Assembly: GCF_048569485.1 (NCBI RefSeq)
Contig: NC_134358.1
Coordinates: 549,793,097 to 549,857,096, forward strand
DNA length: 64,000 nucleotides
Reading direction: 5' to 3'
Origin: Anomaloglossus baeobatrachus
Lineage: Eukaryota; Chordata; Amphibia; Anura; Aromobatidae
The notes under the pieces were generated by a model, which ran no database searches, was not told the DNA's origin, and saw only the letters and a list, made by a program, of their open reading frames with translations. The position numbers and the translations under genes are program-made. Positions within the stretch are counted from its first letter, which is position 1. Each line of letters opens with the position of its first letter. Positions 11,387 through 22,900 of this stretch are shown here, in pieces.

Positions 11387-11512
11387 GTGTATTATTTTAC
11401 ATATGTATGAAAAGTATATTTTCACAAACATATATATATATATATATATGTTTGTGAAAATATACTTTTCATACATATGTAAAATAATACACACAAATAT
11501 ATATATGTGTGT
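11286..11512. repeat. AT-rich perfect palindrome with TA arrays
   Basis: Two (TA)n runs (about 11,289-11,337 and 11,347-11,382) are followed by a near-perfect palindrome of about 60-bp arms centred near 11,441. The left arm reads ttgtgtgtattattttacat and continues to ttcacaaaca. The right arm is its exact reverse complement up to about 11,502. The spacer is only TA repeat. This can form a cruciform or hairpin. Confidence 0.85.
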
Positions 11513-11673
11513 GTGTAAAATTAAACAATATTTCACAAAATACATTTGGTGATTGATATCTTTTTTTAATTTTCTTTTTGTGAAAAATTTCACAGAAATT
11601 TAAAGAAAATGTAAAAGGAAAAAAAAAATATGATGGACTATGTATCAAGTATATATCAAGTATATCAAGCAAA

Positions 11674-12404
11674 TAAAAAAATGCAAGTAAGAATACTACA
11701 GATTACCAAATATATATATACTACACATAAAAGTGTCCAAAATGTAGAAAAATATATACATACGGTACTATATATGATTATATATTTTATTTTTTTTTAA
11801 GGAAGGAGGAAAAGCGGCACTTCACTGCAGAACAATTGCAATATGTTTATTGTGCAAAATACAGCACAATTACAGCATAGATGTGGAGGGGGGAGTGCAG
11901 GAACGCCGGATGACAGACGTTTCGCACCGTAACAGGTGCTTCCACAGATCCAGATTTTGCAGATCTATGGAAGCACCTGTTATGGTGCGGAACGTCCATC
12001 ATCCGGCGTTCCTGCACTCCCCCCTCCACATCTATGCTGTAATTGTGCTGTATTTTGCGCAATAAACATACTGCAATTGTTCTGCGGTGAAGTGCCGCTT
12101 TTCCTCCTTCCTTAAAGTCTTCATTGGATTCCGATATTCTGGCAGAGCACCACTGGAACAGGCTGGAGATCCGGGATCCACATGAACCATATGCTTGTAA
12201 GTACACACCTGAGCCTGCAGTGCCTGGCCATCTTTTCTAAATTATATATATATATATATTATATATTAAACATACATGCATACACAGTTCATATTCATAT
12301 ATAGTACCGTATGTATATACTTTTTTTATACATTCTGGACACTTTTATGTGTAGTATATATATTTGGTAATCTATAATATTCTTACTTGCATTTTTTTTA
12401 TTTT

Positions 12405-12406
<2 letters not shown>
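11674..12406. repeat. Nested inverted repeat (foldback)
   Basis: Inner arms are 11,799-11,955 and 11,960-12,116, each about 155 bp and nearly identical, with almost no loop. Outer arms are about 11,674-11,775 and 12,298-12,406, with matching words acactttta / taaaagtgt and the tacggtacta / tagtaccgta pair. About 180 bp on the right (12,117-12,297) have no partner on the left, so the fold is asymmetric. Short open frames on both strands are by-products of the symmetry. Confidence 0.8.
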
Positions 12407-12558
<152 letters not shown>

Positions 12559-12767
12559 GTCATATGAAAAAGTTTGGGCACCCCTATTAATGTTAACCTT
12601 TTTTCTTTATAACAATTTGGGTTTTTGCAGCAGCTATTTCAGTTTCATATATCTAATAACTGATGGACTGAGTAATATTTCTGGATTGAAATGAGGTTTA
12701 TTGTACTAACAGAAAATGTGCAGTCCGCATGTAAACAAAATTTGATAGGTGCATAAGTAGGGGCACC

Positions 12768-14541
12768 TGTTGTGAATGTTAGTTATGTCTTGGCTGCTGG
12801 GAGGCTCCCTCTGGTGGCCAGGAAGGGTTTGGACAGAGACCAGGTGGGTTGTGCAGTGGGTGTTTCCTTTCCTAACTCTCTGCTTATTTAAGTCCTGGTC
12901 TGATTGCAGGCTGTTGCCGGATGTCAGTTGTTCTTTGTATCTCCAGCCTGCTTAATCCTGCTCTACACCACATCTACTCCAGATAAGTTCTTGCTCTTTA
13001 TTTATTGCCTGGTTCTTTTGCTTATCTGGGTTTGTCATTTGTTGTGGTTGGTTTCAGTTTATTTCCTTCCAGGGATTTTCCCCCTCAGTAGATTGTTGAG
13101 GAACTCCCTGCAGTTCTGTGTGGAGTATTGCTCCTTTGGGTCCATGTGTTTGTGGCTTGTTGAATTACTTATAATTCTTGTTTTCTGTTCATTGGTATGA
13201 CAAGGGCACCTGGTATAGGACGGAGTTCAGATCGAGCGATCTGAGGGCCTTTTTGTACTATCAGAAAGTTGGTATTTTGCAGGGTTTTTCTCTGGCTACC
13301 ATCAGTCCCTTTCCTGTCCTTTCCTATTTTAGTCAGCGGGGGCCTCACCTTTTGCTAATCCTGTCATCTACCTGTGTATTGTGTTTTTCCTATATCACTG
13401 CAGTCTTTGAATGTGGGGGGCTTGCTATTCTTGTCTATTTTCTGAGGCAGAAAGTTATTCATCTTTCCTACCTTTAGGATAGTTAGTTCTCCGGCTGGGT
13501 TCGCGCTGCACAGGATGTTAGTTCACCCCTCGGCTACTTCTAGTTGTGTTGGTTAGTAAGGGGATGGCGGCCAGATTAGTTGCCAAGGCTCTTGTCACCT
13601 TTTTGCCAATGATTTGTGGTGATCTTCCATGGTTCCGGATCATAACAGTACATCCGGCCACTGTTATGATCCGGAACCATGGAAGATCACCACAAATCAT
13701 TGGCAAAAAGGTGACAAGAGCCTTGGCAACTAATCTGGCTGCCATCCCCTTACTAACCAACACAACTAGAAGTAGCCGAGGGGTGAACTAAAATCCTGTG
13801 CACCGCGAACCCAGCCGGAGAACTAACTATCCTAAAGGTAGGAAAGATGAATAACTCTCTGCCTCAGAAAATAGACAAGAATAGCAAGCCCCCCACATTC
13901 AAAGACTGCGGTGATATAGGAAAAACACAATACATAGGTAGATGACAGGATTAGCCAAAGGTGAGGCCCCCGCTGACTAAAATAGGAAAGGACAGGAAAA
14001 GGACTGATGGCAGCCAGAGAAAAACCCTGCAAAATACCAACTTCCTGATAGTACAAAAAGGCCCTCAGATCGCTCGATCTGAACTCCATCCTATACCAGG
14101 TGCCCTTGTCATACCAATGAACAGAAAACAAGAATTATAAGTAATTCAACAAGCCACAAACACATGGACCCAAAGGAGCAATACTCCACACAGACCTGCA
14201 GGGAGTTCCTCAACAATCTACTGAGGGGGAAAATCCCTGGAAGGAAATAAACTGAAACCAACCACAACAAATGACAAACCCAGATAAGCAAAAGAACCAG
14301 GCAATAAATAAAGAGCAAGAACTTATCTGGAGTGGATGAAATGTAGAGCAGGATTAAGCAGGCTGGAGATACAAAGAACAACTGACATCCGGCAACAGCC
14401 TGCAATCAGACCAGGACTTAAATAAGCAGAGAGTTAGGAAAGGAAACACCCACTGCACAACCCACCTGGTCTCTGTCCAAACCCTTCCTGGCCACCAGAG
14501 GGAGCCTCCCAGCAGCCAAGACATAACTAACATTCACAACA
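12768..14541. repeat. 1.77-kb palindrome with LTR-like arms, inserted in Tc1
   Basis: Arms 12,768-13,648 and 13,661-14,541 are both 881 bp and nearly identical in inverted orientation, around a 12-bp spacer. The insert is bracketed by the 6-bp direct repeat GGCACC (12,762-12,767 and 14,542-14,547), so it arrived as one unit. Each arm starts TGTTGTGAATG and closes near CATAACA, giving TG...CA ends like an LTR; I recall similar LTR-like sequence in frog genomes. It may be an inverted LTR pair or a foldback DNA element. It has no coding capacity beyond mirror-image open frames. Confidence 0.85.
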
Positions 14542-14733
14542 GGCACCCTTATCAATTTCTTGATTTGAACACTCATAACTACTTTTTACTGACTTACTAA
14601 AGCACTAAATTGGTTTTGTAACCTCATTGAGCTTTGAGCTTCATAGGCAGGTGTATCCAATCATGAGAAAAGGTATTTAAGGGGCCACTTGCAAGTTGTT
14701 CTCCTATTTGAATCTCCTATGAAGAGTGGCATC

Positions 14734-15752
14734 ATGGGCTCCTCAAAACAACTCTCAAATGATCTAAAAACAAAGATTATTCAACATAGTTGTTCAGGGG
14801 AAGGTACAAAAAGTTGTCTCAGAGATTTAAACTGTCAGTTTCCACTGTGAGGAACATAGTAAGGAAATGGAAGAACACAGGTACAGTTCTTGTTACGCCC
14901 AGAAGTGGCAGGCCAAGAAAAATATGAGAAAGTCAGAGAAGAAGAATGGTGAGAACAGTCAAGGACAATCCACAGACCACCTCCAAAGACCTGCAGCATC
15001 ATCTTGCTGCAGATGGTGTCAATGTGCATCGGTCAACAATACAGCGCACGTTGCACAAGGAGAAGCTGTATGGGAGAGTGATGCGAAAGAAGCCGTTCTG
15101 CAAGCACGCCACAAACAGTCGCCTGAGGTATGCAAAAGCACATTTGGACAAGCCAGTTACATTTTGGACGAAGGTCCTGTGGACTGATGAAACAAAGATT
15201 GAGTTGTTTGGTCATACAAAAAGGCGTTATGCATGGAGGCAAAAAAACACGGCATTCCAAGAAAAGCACTTGCTACCCACAGTAAAATTTGGTGGAGGTT
15301 CCATCATGCTTTGGGGCTGTGTGGCCAATGCCAGCACCGGGAATCTTGTTAAAGTTGAGGGTCGCATGGATTCAACTCAGTATCAGCAGATTCTTGACAA
15401 TAATGTGCAAGAATCAGTGACAAAGTTGAAGTTACGCAGGGGATGGATATTTCAGCAAGACAATGATCCAAAACACCGCTCCAAATCTACTCAGGCATTC
15501 ATGCAGAGGAACAATTACAATGTTCTGGAATGGCCATCCCAGTCCCCAGACCTGAATATCATTGAACATCTGTGGGATGATTTGAAGCGGGCTGTCCATG
15601 CTCGGCGACCATCAAACTTAACTGAACTGGAATTGTTTTGTAAACAGGAATGGTCAAATATACCTTCATTCAGGATCCAGGAACTCATTAAAAGCTACAG
15701 GAAGCGACTAGAGGCTGTGATTTCTGCAAAAGGAGGATCTACAAAATATTAA
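14734..15752 (+). pseudogene. Tc1 transposase, broken
   Basis: A start MGSSKQLSNDLKTK is followed by a frameshift near 14,800, and an in-frame TGA lies near 14,928. From 14,946 to 15,752 the frame is open for 268 codons and holds the DDE catalytic core: D in WTDETKIELFG, D in QQDNDPKH and E in PDLNIIEHLW. It ends in AVISAKGGSTKY. In the family this protein binds the terminal repeats through two N-terminal helix-turn-helix units and cuts at TA. Here the N-terminal part is disrupted, so the copy is judged inactive. Confidence 0.88.
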
Positions 15753-15974
15753 TATCACTTTTATGTTGAGGTGCCCATACTTATGCACCTATCAAATTTT
15801 GTTTAAATGCAGATTGCACATTTTCTGTTAGTACAATAAACCTCATTTCAATCCAGAAATATTACTCAGTCCATCAGTTATTAGATATATGAAACTGAAA
15901 TAGCAAAAACCCAAATTGTTATAAAGAAAAAAGGTTAACATTAATAGGGGTGCCCAAACTTTTTCATATGACTG

Positions 15975-16012
<38 letters not shown>
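15975..16012. repeat. (CA)n microsatellite
   Basis: About 18 CA units directly outside the right Tc1 terminus. Confidence 0.9.
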
Positions 16013-16015
<3 letters not shown>

Positions 16016-16179
16016 TTCTTAGTGTGGGGGGAACCCCCCAAAAAAGACAAAAAAACTTGGTTCATCTGCATATACGAGATGCACTTCAGACTTTTTTTAA
16101 ATTTCTTATTAAAGTATCAAATTTTAATTGATTCCCAGGTTAATATTTATATAAAAGGTATAATTTCAGATAAATTGAG

Positions 16180-16189
16180 TTTATTTATT
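16180..16189 (-). terminator. TFPI2: Candidate polyadenylation signals of TFPI2
   Basis: On the minus strand two overlapping AATAAA hexamers lie about 40-50 bases after the proposed TFPI2 stop. The surroundings are AT-rich, so chance occurrence is possible; the assignment depends on the uncertain last exon. Confidence 0.3.
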
Positions 16190-16228
16190 TTGGAAAATAA
16201 AATTCAATCAGTTTTGGCTATTTAAATT

Positions 16229-16254
16229 TTAGACCATTTCCTTATTTTTTTCCT
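16229..16254 (-). CDS. TFPI2: TFPI2 last exon (candidate)
   Basis: A pyrimidine-rich stretch on the minus strand ends in ATAG, a possible acceptor, about 400 bp after the Kunitz-3 donor. Joined in phase 1, it would add EEKNKEMV and a stop. The total would be 215 residues, against about 235 in human TFPI2, whose last exon encodes a strongly basic tail. The candidate is short and weakly charged, so it may be wrong. The alternative is a tail exon elsewhere, or read-through of the Kunitz-3 exon to a stop near 16,616. Confidence 0.28.
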
Positions 16255-16349
16255 CTATCTTTAAAAAAAATCAAAAAATGTTAGTTTAATTATGAATAGT
16301 GTTTCTGCATCTTGGCATTTGCATTAAACCAAGCTTAGACATTTTTATT

Positions 16350-16576
16350 ATTGATGAGCAGGCACTACCATGCTCATGTGCTCGGTGCTTGTAACGAGCA
16401 GGTCACGCGCTTCGGCGGATGCCACTCATGTGCTGAGTATAATGGAAGGCTTGAGCATTACTTTGGAAGATCTTTCCATTGACTTCCGTTATACTTGGTA
16501 CTTAAGCCGCACCCATCTGAGCATCCTCATTACAAGCACTGAGCACCTGAGCATAGTAGTGCTCACTCATCACTAA
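16350..16576. mobile_element. Short MITE in TFPI2 intron 4
   Basis: The ends are inverted copies: gatgagcaggcactaccatg on the left and catagtagtgctcactcatc on the right, with gctcggtgcttgtaa / ttacaagcactgagc just inside. Non-coding. I recall this as a common frog repeat; superfamily not determined. Confidence 0.6.
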
Positions 16577-16653
16577 TTTTTATACTTATTTTATTATTTA
16601 TTATTACTTATTTTTTTAAATCCAAAGGATCTTTGTTAAATCTCCGCACACAC

Positions 16654-16827
16654 CTTTCTTGCACACTTTATTACAATCTTCAATCCTGACAAAGTTGTTG
16701 GAGTTTCCCCCACAACCCGTGTATGTAAACTCTTCACAGGCTTTGGATTCAATGTTGAAATAATAGCGGGAAACAGAAGCAGAGCAAGATCCCTCATCCT
16801 TTGGGCTATAGCAGAAGCTCGGAGCAT
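16654..16827 (-). CDS. TFPI2: TFPI2 exon 4, Kunitz domain 3
   Basis: The acceptor ...gttatag precedes ATGCTCCGAGC. The exon is 174 bp and ends AAG AAA G before the donor GTGTGT. It encodes residues 150-207: APSFCYSPKDEG, then YYFN, then FTYTGCGGNSNNF. The P1 residue is Ser165, as in human TFPI2, and six cysteines are present. If the donor were skipped, translation would stop at about 16,616 after a dozen further codons. Confidence 0.93.
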
Positions 16828-16913
16828 CTATAACACAAAACCAAAGAGCTGCTATAAGGCATGAGCAGAGAGAAGTTCGAGATTTTGAAAGGGACATTAT
16901 CTATTGATTTATC

Positions 16914-16979
<66 letters not shown>

Positions 16980-19900
16980 CTATCTATCTATTATCTAGCT
17001 AGCTAGCAAGCTATATGTCTATCTGTTTCTTTCAATCAATCATTATTGAAATGTTTCCTTTTAAAATAGCATTAGAATAAGGCAACAAAAATTGTCATTG
17101 ATCGTTTAAGTGTCACTAGATTTCCCATTACAATCTTTACACATGATCAAATAGCTGATCACTAGCTCATCAGTGTTCCTGCTCCATGCTACTGAATCTC
17201 TGCTAACCTAGCATGATTGACAGTTCCTCAATGTTCCTCCTCCCTGCTGCTAAGTCTTTGTCCATCAAGCCTAAATGACAGCTCCTCAATGTCTGTCCTG
17301 CTGCTGAATATCCACCCACCTATCTGGATTGACAGCTCCTCAGTATCACTCCTCCCAGCTGCTGAATGTTTGCCATCTTAGCCTGAATTACAGCTCCTTC
17401 GAGTTCATCCTGTACTGCTGTTAAATCTTGGCCAACCAAGCCTAAATGATAGCTTCTCAGTGTCGCTCCTCCCTGCTGCTGAACCTCCACCCAACTAGCT
17501 GGATTGACAGCTCCTCAATGTTCCTCCTCCCTGCTGCTGAGCCTCCACCCACCTAGCTGGATTGAAAGCTCCTCAATGTTCCTCCTCCCTGCTGCTGAAC
17601 CTCCACCCACCTAGCTGGATTAATTGCTCTTCTGTGTCCCTCTTCCCTGCTGCTGAATCTATCCACCTAGCTGGATTGACAGCTCCTCAATGTTCCTCCT
17701 CCCTGCTGCTGAGCCTCCACCCACCTAGCTGGATTGACAGCTCCTCAATGTTCCTCCTCCCTGCTGCTGAACCTCCACCTACCTAGCTGGATTGAAAGCT
17801 CCTCAATGTTCCTCCTCCCTGCTGCTGAACCTCCACCCACCTAGCTGGATTAATTGCTCTTCTGTGTCCCTCTTCCCTGCTGCTGAATCTATCCACCTAG
17901 CTGGATTGACAGCTCCTCAATGTTCCTCCTCCCTGCTGCTGAGCCTCCACCCACCTAGCTGGATTGAAAGCTCCTCAATGTTCCTCCTCCCTGCTGCTGA
18001 ACCTCCACCCACCTAGCTGGATTAATTGCTCTTCTGTGTCCCTCTTCCCTGCTGCTGAATCTATCCACCTAGCTGGATTGACAGCTCCTCAATGTTCCTC
18101 CTCCCTGCTGCTGAGCCTCCACCCACCTAGCTGGATTGACAGCTCCTCAATGTTCCTCCTCCCTGCTGCTGAACCTCCACCCACCTAGCTGGATTAATTG
18201 CTCTTCTGTGTCCCTCTTCCCTGCTGCTGAATCTATCCACCTAGCTGGATTGACAGCTCCTCAATGTTCCTCCTCCCTGCTGCTGAGCCTCCACCCACCT
18301 AGCTGGATTGAAAGCTCCTCAATGTTCCTCCTCCCTGCTGCTGAACCTCCACCCACCTAGCTGGATTAATTGCTCTTCTGTGTCCCTCTTCCCTGCTGCT
18401 GAATCTATCCACCTAGCTGGATTGACAGCTCCTCAATGTTCCTCCTCCCTGCTGCTGAGCCTCCACCCACCTAGCTGGATTGACAGCTCCTCAATGTTCC
18501 TCCTCCCTGCTGCTGAACCTCCACCCACCTAGCTGGATTAATTGCTCTTCTGTGTCCCTCTTCCCTGCTGCTGAATCTATCCACCTAGCTGGATTGACAG
18601 CTCCTCAATGTTCCTCCTCCCTGCTGCTGAGCCTCCACCCACCTAGCTGGATTGAAAGCTCCTCAATGTTCCTCCTCCCTGCTGCTGAACCTCCACCCAC
18701 CTAGCTGGATTAATTGCTCTTCTGTGTCCCTCTTCCCTGCTGCTGAATCTATCCACCTAGCTGGATTGACAGCTCCTCAATGTTCCTCCTCCCTGCTGCT
18801 GAGCCTCCACCCACCTAGCTGGATTGACAGCTCCTCAATGTTCCTCCTCCCTGCTGCTGAATCTATCCACCTAGCTGGATTGACAGCTCCTCAATATTCC
18901 TCCTTCCTGCTGAACCTCCACCCACCTATCTGGATTGAATGGTCATCAGTGTTCCTCCTCACTGCTACTGAATCTCCACTAACCTAGTATGATTGATAAT
19001 TCTTCAATGTTCCTCCTCCTTGCTGCTGTTATGTCTTTGTCCACCAAGCCTAAATGACAGTTGCTCAATGTCTGTCCTGCTGCTGAATCTCCACCCACCT
19101 CGTTCGATTGACAGCTCCTCAGTGTCCCTTCTCCCTGCTGCTGCTGCTAAATCTCCACCATCTTAGCCTGAATGACAGCTCCGTAGAGTTCCTCTTATGC
19201 TGTTGTTAAATCTTGGCTGACTGAGCCATAATGACAGCTCCTCAGTGTCTCTTCTGCTGCTGAAATCTCACACTGCACAGTATAAACTGCAGCTGTCCGT
19301 CAGACAGGGTGTAGATTGGATAGCTGTCAGACTGCATGTGGGCCACTTGGACTGTTAACCTTTCTCACTTTTTAGGTGAATATTTAATATCAACATTACG
19401 CAGTCATTCACACATAGATACTCAAAGGAAGTACATCAGCCTCACCAGAATTATATCTATGTAGCTTGTTTTATAAAATCTTGTGGCAGATATTCTTTAA
19501 ATGGACCACAAAAAGGTACCACTACAATGATGACAAGGGTCCTACTGCTACAAAATACAGTGATCAGCTGTAATTTGCAACAGAAATCAGTAACAAGTGT
19601 TTCATCTACCTGCAGCGCCCCCGCAGGGGACATTAAGCATTACATGATTCTCATTAAAAACAATGATCTTTCTATGTAATGCAGAACCAGACAGGTCCTC
19701 CAGGCAAAAGACGCTGCAGGTAATCACCCCTTGTTCCGGCTAATACCGTGTTTCCCTAAAAATAAGACAGGGTCTTATGTTATTTTTTGCTCCTAGGGCT
19801 TATTTTCAGGGAATGTCTTATATTTTCCCCTGAACAATAATCCACATTTATTCTTGAACAAAAAAAAAAAAAAAAAAAAATCAACATTTATTGAAATCTA

Positions 19901-22900
19901 ATCATCATCACATTCTGGAACGTCAGCATTGTGTGTTACTCCTATTACTGGATCAGATGCACATTTTCTTATCTGATCTGCTATTCTCATGGTCCAGTCC
20001 TATAGTGGTGGGTACAGACCATATATACAAAGGTATAAATTACCTATTCAAATTTATTATTCTCTATGTACTGCTAAATACACCCCCAAAAGAAAGCAGA
20101 CACCCCCTAAAAGAATCGCACTTACCAGACCCCAAACAATTAAGAGTTGGCAAGTGAATGGTCTCTCACATACAAATCTGCATGACTGTCAAATCCCCCT
20201 GAGTTCTACAGCGTTTGGCTCCCCCTGGTAACTGGAAGCAGTATCACTTGCGTGGAGTGATTCTGGTACCCGATCTGTGTGTGAGAGCTGCAGTGCAATG
20301 TAGCCGGACCAGCAAGGGGCCTGACAGCAACGCAGATCTCTGTGTGAGAGCCCATCCACCATCGGCACTTGCCAACTGTAATTGTTTGGGCTCAGGCAAG
20401 TGCTTTTTTTTTGGGAGGGGGGGGGGTCTGCTTTCTTTGAGGAAGAGTCCTACTGTAGATTTATTTTTGGAATAGGGCTTACATTTTAAGAATACTCAAA
20501 AGGGCCCCAAAATTCCTACTAGGGCTTATTTTTGTGGTAGGTCTTATTTTCGGAGAAACAGGGTAGATGAAGATCTAGAGTGAGGACCCTCAAAAATTAC
20601 CTCAGATCTTCCATACAAAGTGAGTTTTCAAAAGCAGAAATACCCATTAAAAAATAAAGAAAAAAATCTACTATATAATATTGGATTAGCGTTTTTATAG
20701 TGCAAAAAGTACAAAAGTTTTATTAGAGACAACAGGTAGAACACCTCTGCCCTTTGAAACTGTTACGTCACCACCGGAGTCCGCTCCATCGATTTCTACT
20801 ACGATCACCAGGCGACGCCGTGTTCCTGCTGTGGATAGTGCTGGGGATGGGAGAGGAGTCGATGCCAGGGACGCTGGTGGGCGCAGGCTCCGCTCATCCA
20901 CTGGGCTGGGTTTCCTGGGGATCTGCAGTACCACTGGTTGACTGTGGGTGGCGGGTGTCTCGCAGCTGAAGTACCATCATTCAGCTACAGCCAATGGGAA
21001 GACACTACACCCTCCATAATTTCCCCTCCTGTCTGCTGACCTCTGCCAGAGATAGTTCTGATTTCCTGGCTCCTGGTCCGCCCTATTCTGTTTTGTGATT
21101 CCTGTGTGCTGACTTCTGCGTGTTTTCTGACTACCCTTCTGCCTGCTGTTTTTGTACCTCGCCGCCCGATCCGGATTTGACCTCTGCTACGTTTTCTGAT
21201 TACGCCCTTGTCTGCCGATTCTGTCCCTGTTCTGCTATTCCTGGTTTGACCCTGCCTGACGACTACTCTCATCGGACTGCAGCCTTCCATAGGTAGTGAT
21301 CTCCAGGGCCCTGTGTAATTCCAAATCCCTGTATAGGGGTAAAAGGGTTTCAGGGTTCTGGGGGTCCTGCTTGGCGAGTGGCTTCCCTCTAGCCTGTCCA
21401 TTACAGCCCGTCTGAGTCTGTGGTTCCAGGCAAGCGTTACAGAAACGTACGTCGGATGTTCCATGAGGTTCTGTTGCTGTGACCAAGCCGCCATTGTGTT
21501 ACCTTACCATTACTGGTAGATATGCTTTTACCAACACTAATACATGATGTGATCTATGTGTGATCCGGAGGGGTTAAATTTACTATGGGCATAGCCCATG
21601 ATAGGATATTTGTATAAACTGCACTTGTTGTTTTGCACTACCGCAAACATTCTGTATGTTGTTAACCCCGAAGTGATGCACATACTAGGGCTTTGTCCCG
21701 ATATTTTACATGCTGTTAATGGATGTTCACCTGTTGTCTCTAATAAACCTTTTGTACTTTTTGCACTATAAAAACTCTATGCCCTCTTGCTTATATATTA
21801 TGCTTTTGAGTTTGTGCTGCTTGTGGGGATCCATGAGAATCCATAACCACAAAACACATTGTTATTGCTTATATAATATTGGATTATATTTGAAACATCC
21901 CTAAAAATTGATTAGTGTCCCTTTAACAAGTGTTATACGTTATACATGTGATGGATCCACATTTATTGTTATCTTCTTTCTCATTTTATGGGTTAGTGAC
22001 TGGGAAATGAGTAATGACCTGTTCAGACACAACTTACATATGATAAATTATACAAATCATGTGACCAAGTCTTACATCACAAGGGAAAGGGACGAACTCA
22101 GGGAAAGCGAATGTGTCAGACGATGCCTTGAAGACAAAGCTCTGAATGATGCAATTCCTCCGACTCATCACCTACACAACACCGCAGAATATGATAATGG
22201 AGATATACACCCGCTCTCTAAACCCCTTCACAACCGGGTGATTTTTCATTATTTTAGTTTTTGTTTTTTCCTCCAAGAGCCATAACTTTTTTTTTTTTTC
22301 CATTCACTTTTTTTTGTGGGACGAGTTGTTCTTTTGAATGACACCATCCATTATACCATGGAGGGTGTCATTCAAAAGTACAACTCGTCCTATAAAAAAA
22401 AAAAAAAAAAAAAAATCATGTGATGCACTAGGAAGCGGGAAAAAAAAAAATTCAATTGCTTTGAAATTGCAAAATAAAAAAAGTGCAATTTCCTAATTGT
22501 TTTTTGGAGTTTTTTATTTACCATAATCACTATACGGTAAAACTAACCGGGCAATATGATTTTCCAGGTCAGTATGACTATGCAGATATGAGGCTGTGTT
22601 CCGGCTTATTTTTTTCATCCTGAGCTGATGTTTTAAATCATACCATTTTAGGGCAGATACGATGTTTTGTTCGCCTCCTATTGCATTTTATTGCAAAGTT
22701 GTGCGGCGACCAAAAAACCCCATACTTCTGGAATTTCGATTCTTTTTCTCAGTATACCGTTTAATAATTGGATTAATTTATTTTATACTTTGATACATCA
22801 GACAACTACAAACAAAGCGATGGAAATGTGTATTTTGTATTTTTTTTTTTAATTTATGCTATACACAGTAGAGCCTGAGCACTGTAATGTATAGTGAAAA

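Noticed and set aside
11850-12206. Two opposed frames of similar sequence as a gene pair
   Set aside because: Mirror translations of the nested inverted repeat.
13518-13791. Identical small proteins on both strands at the palindrome centre
   Set aside because: A direct result of the inverted repeat; no domain.
16636-16897. Kunitz fragments as separate toxin-like or pseudogene pieces
   Set aside because: Phase-1 splice sites, intact cysteines and TFPI2-specific residues in all three fit one spliced host gene.
17562-18987. Series of 74-codon proteins
   Set aside because: Overlapping frames generated every 172 bp by the minisatellite.
21235-21494. Open frames near the solo LTR as a gene
   Set aside because: They lie within LTR sequence and have no domain.
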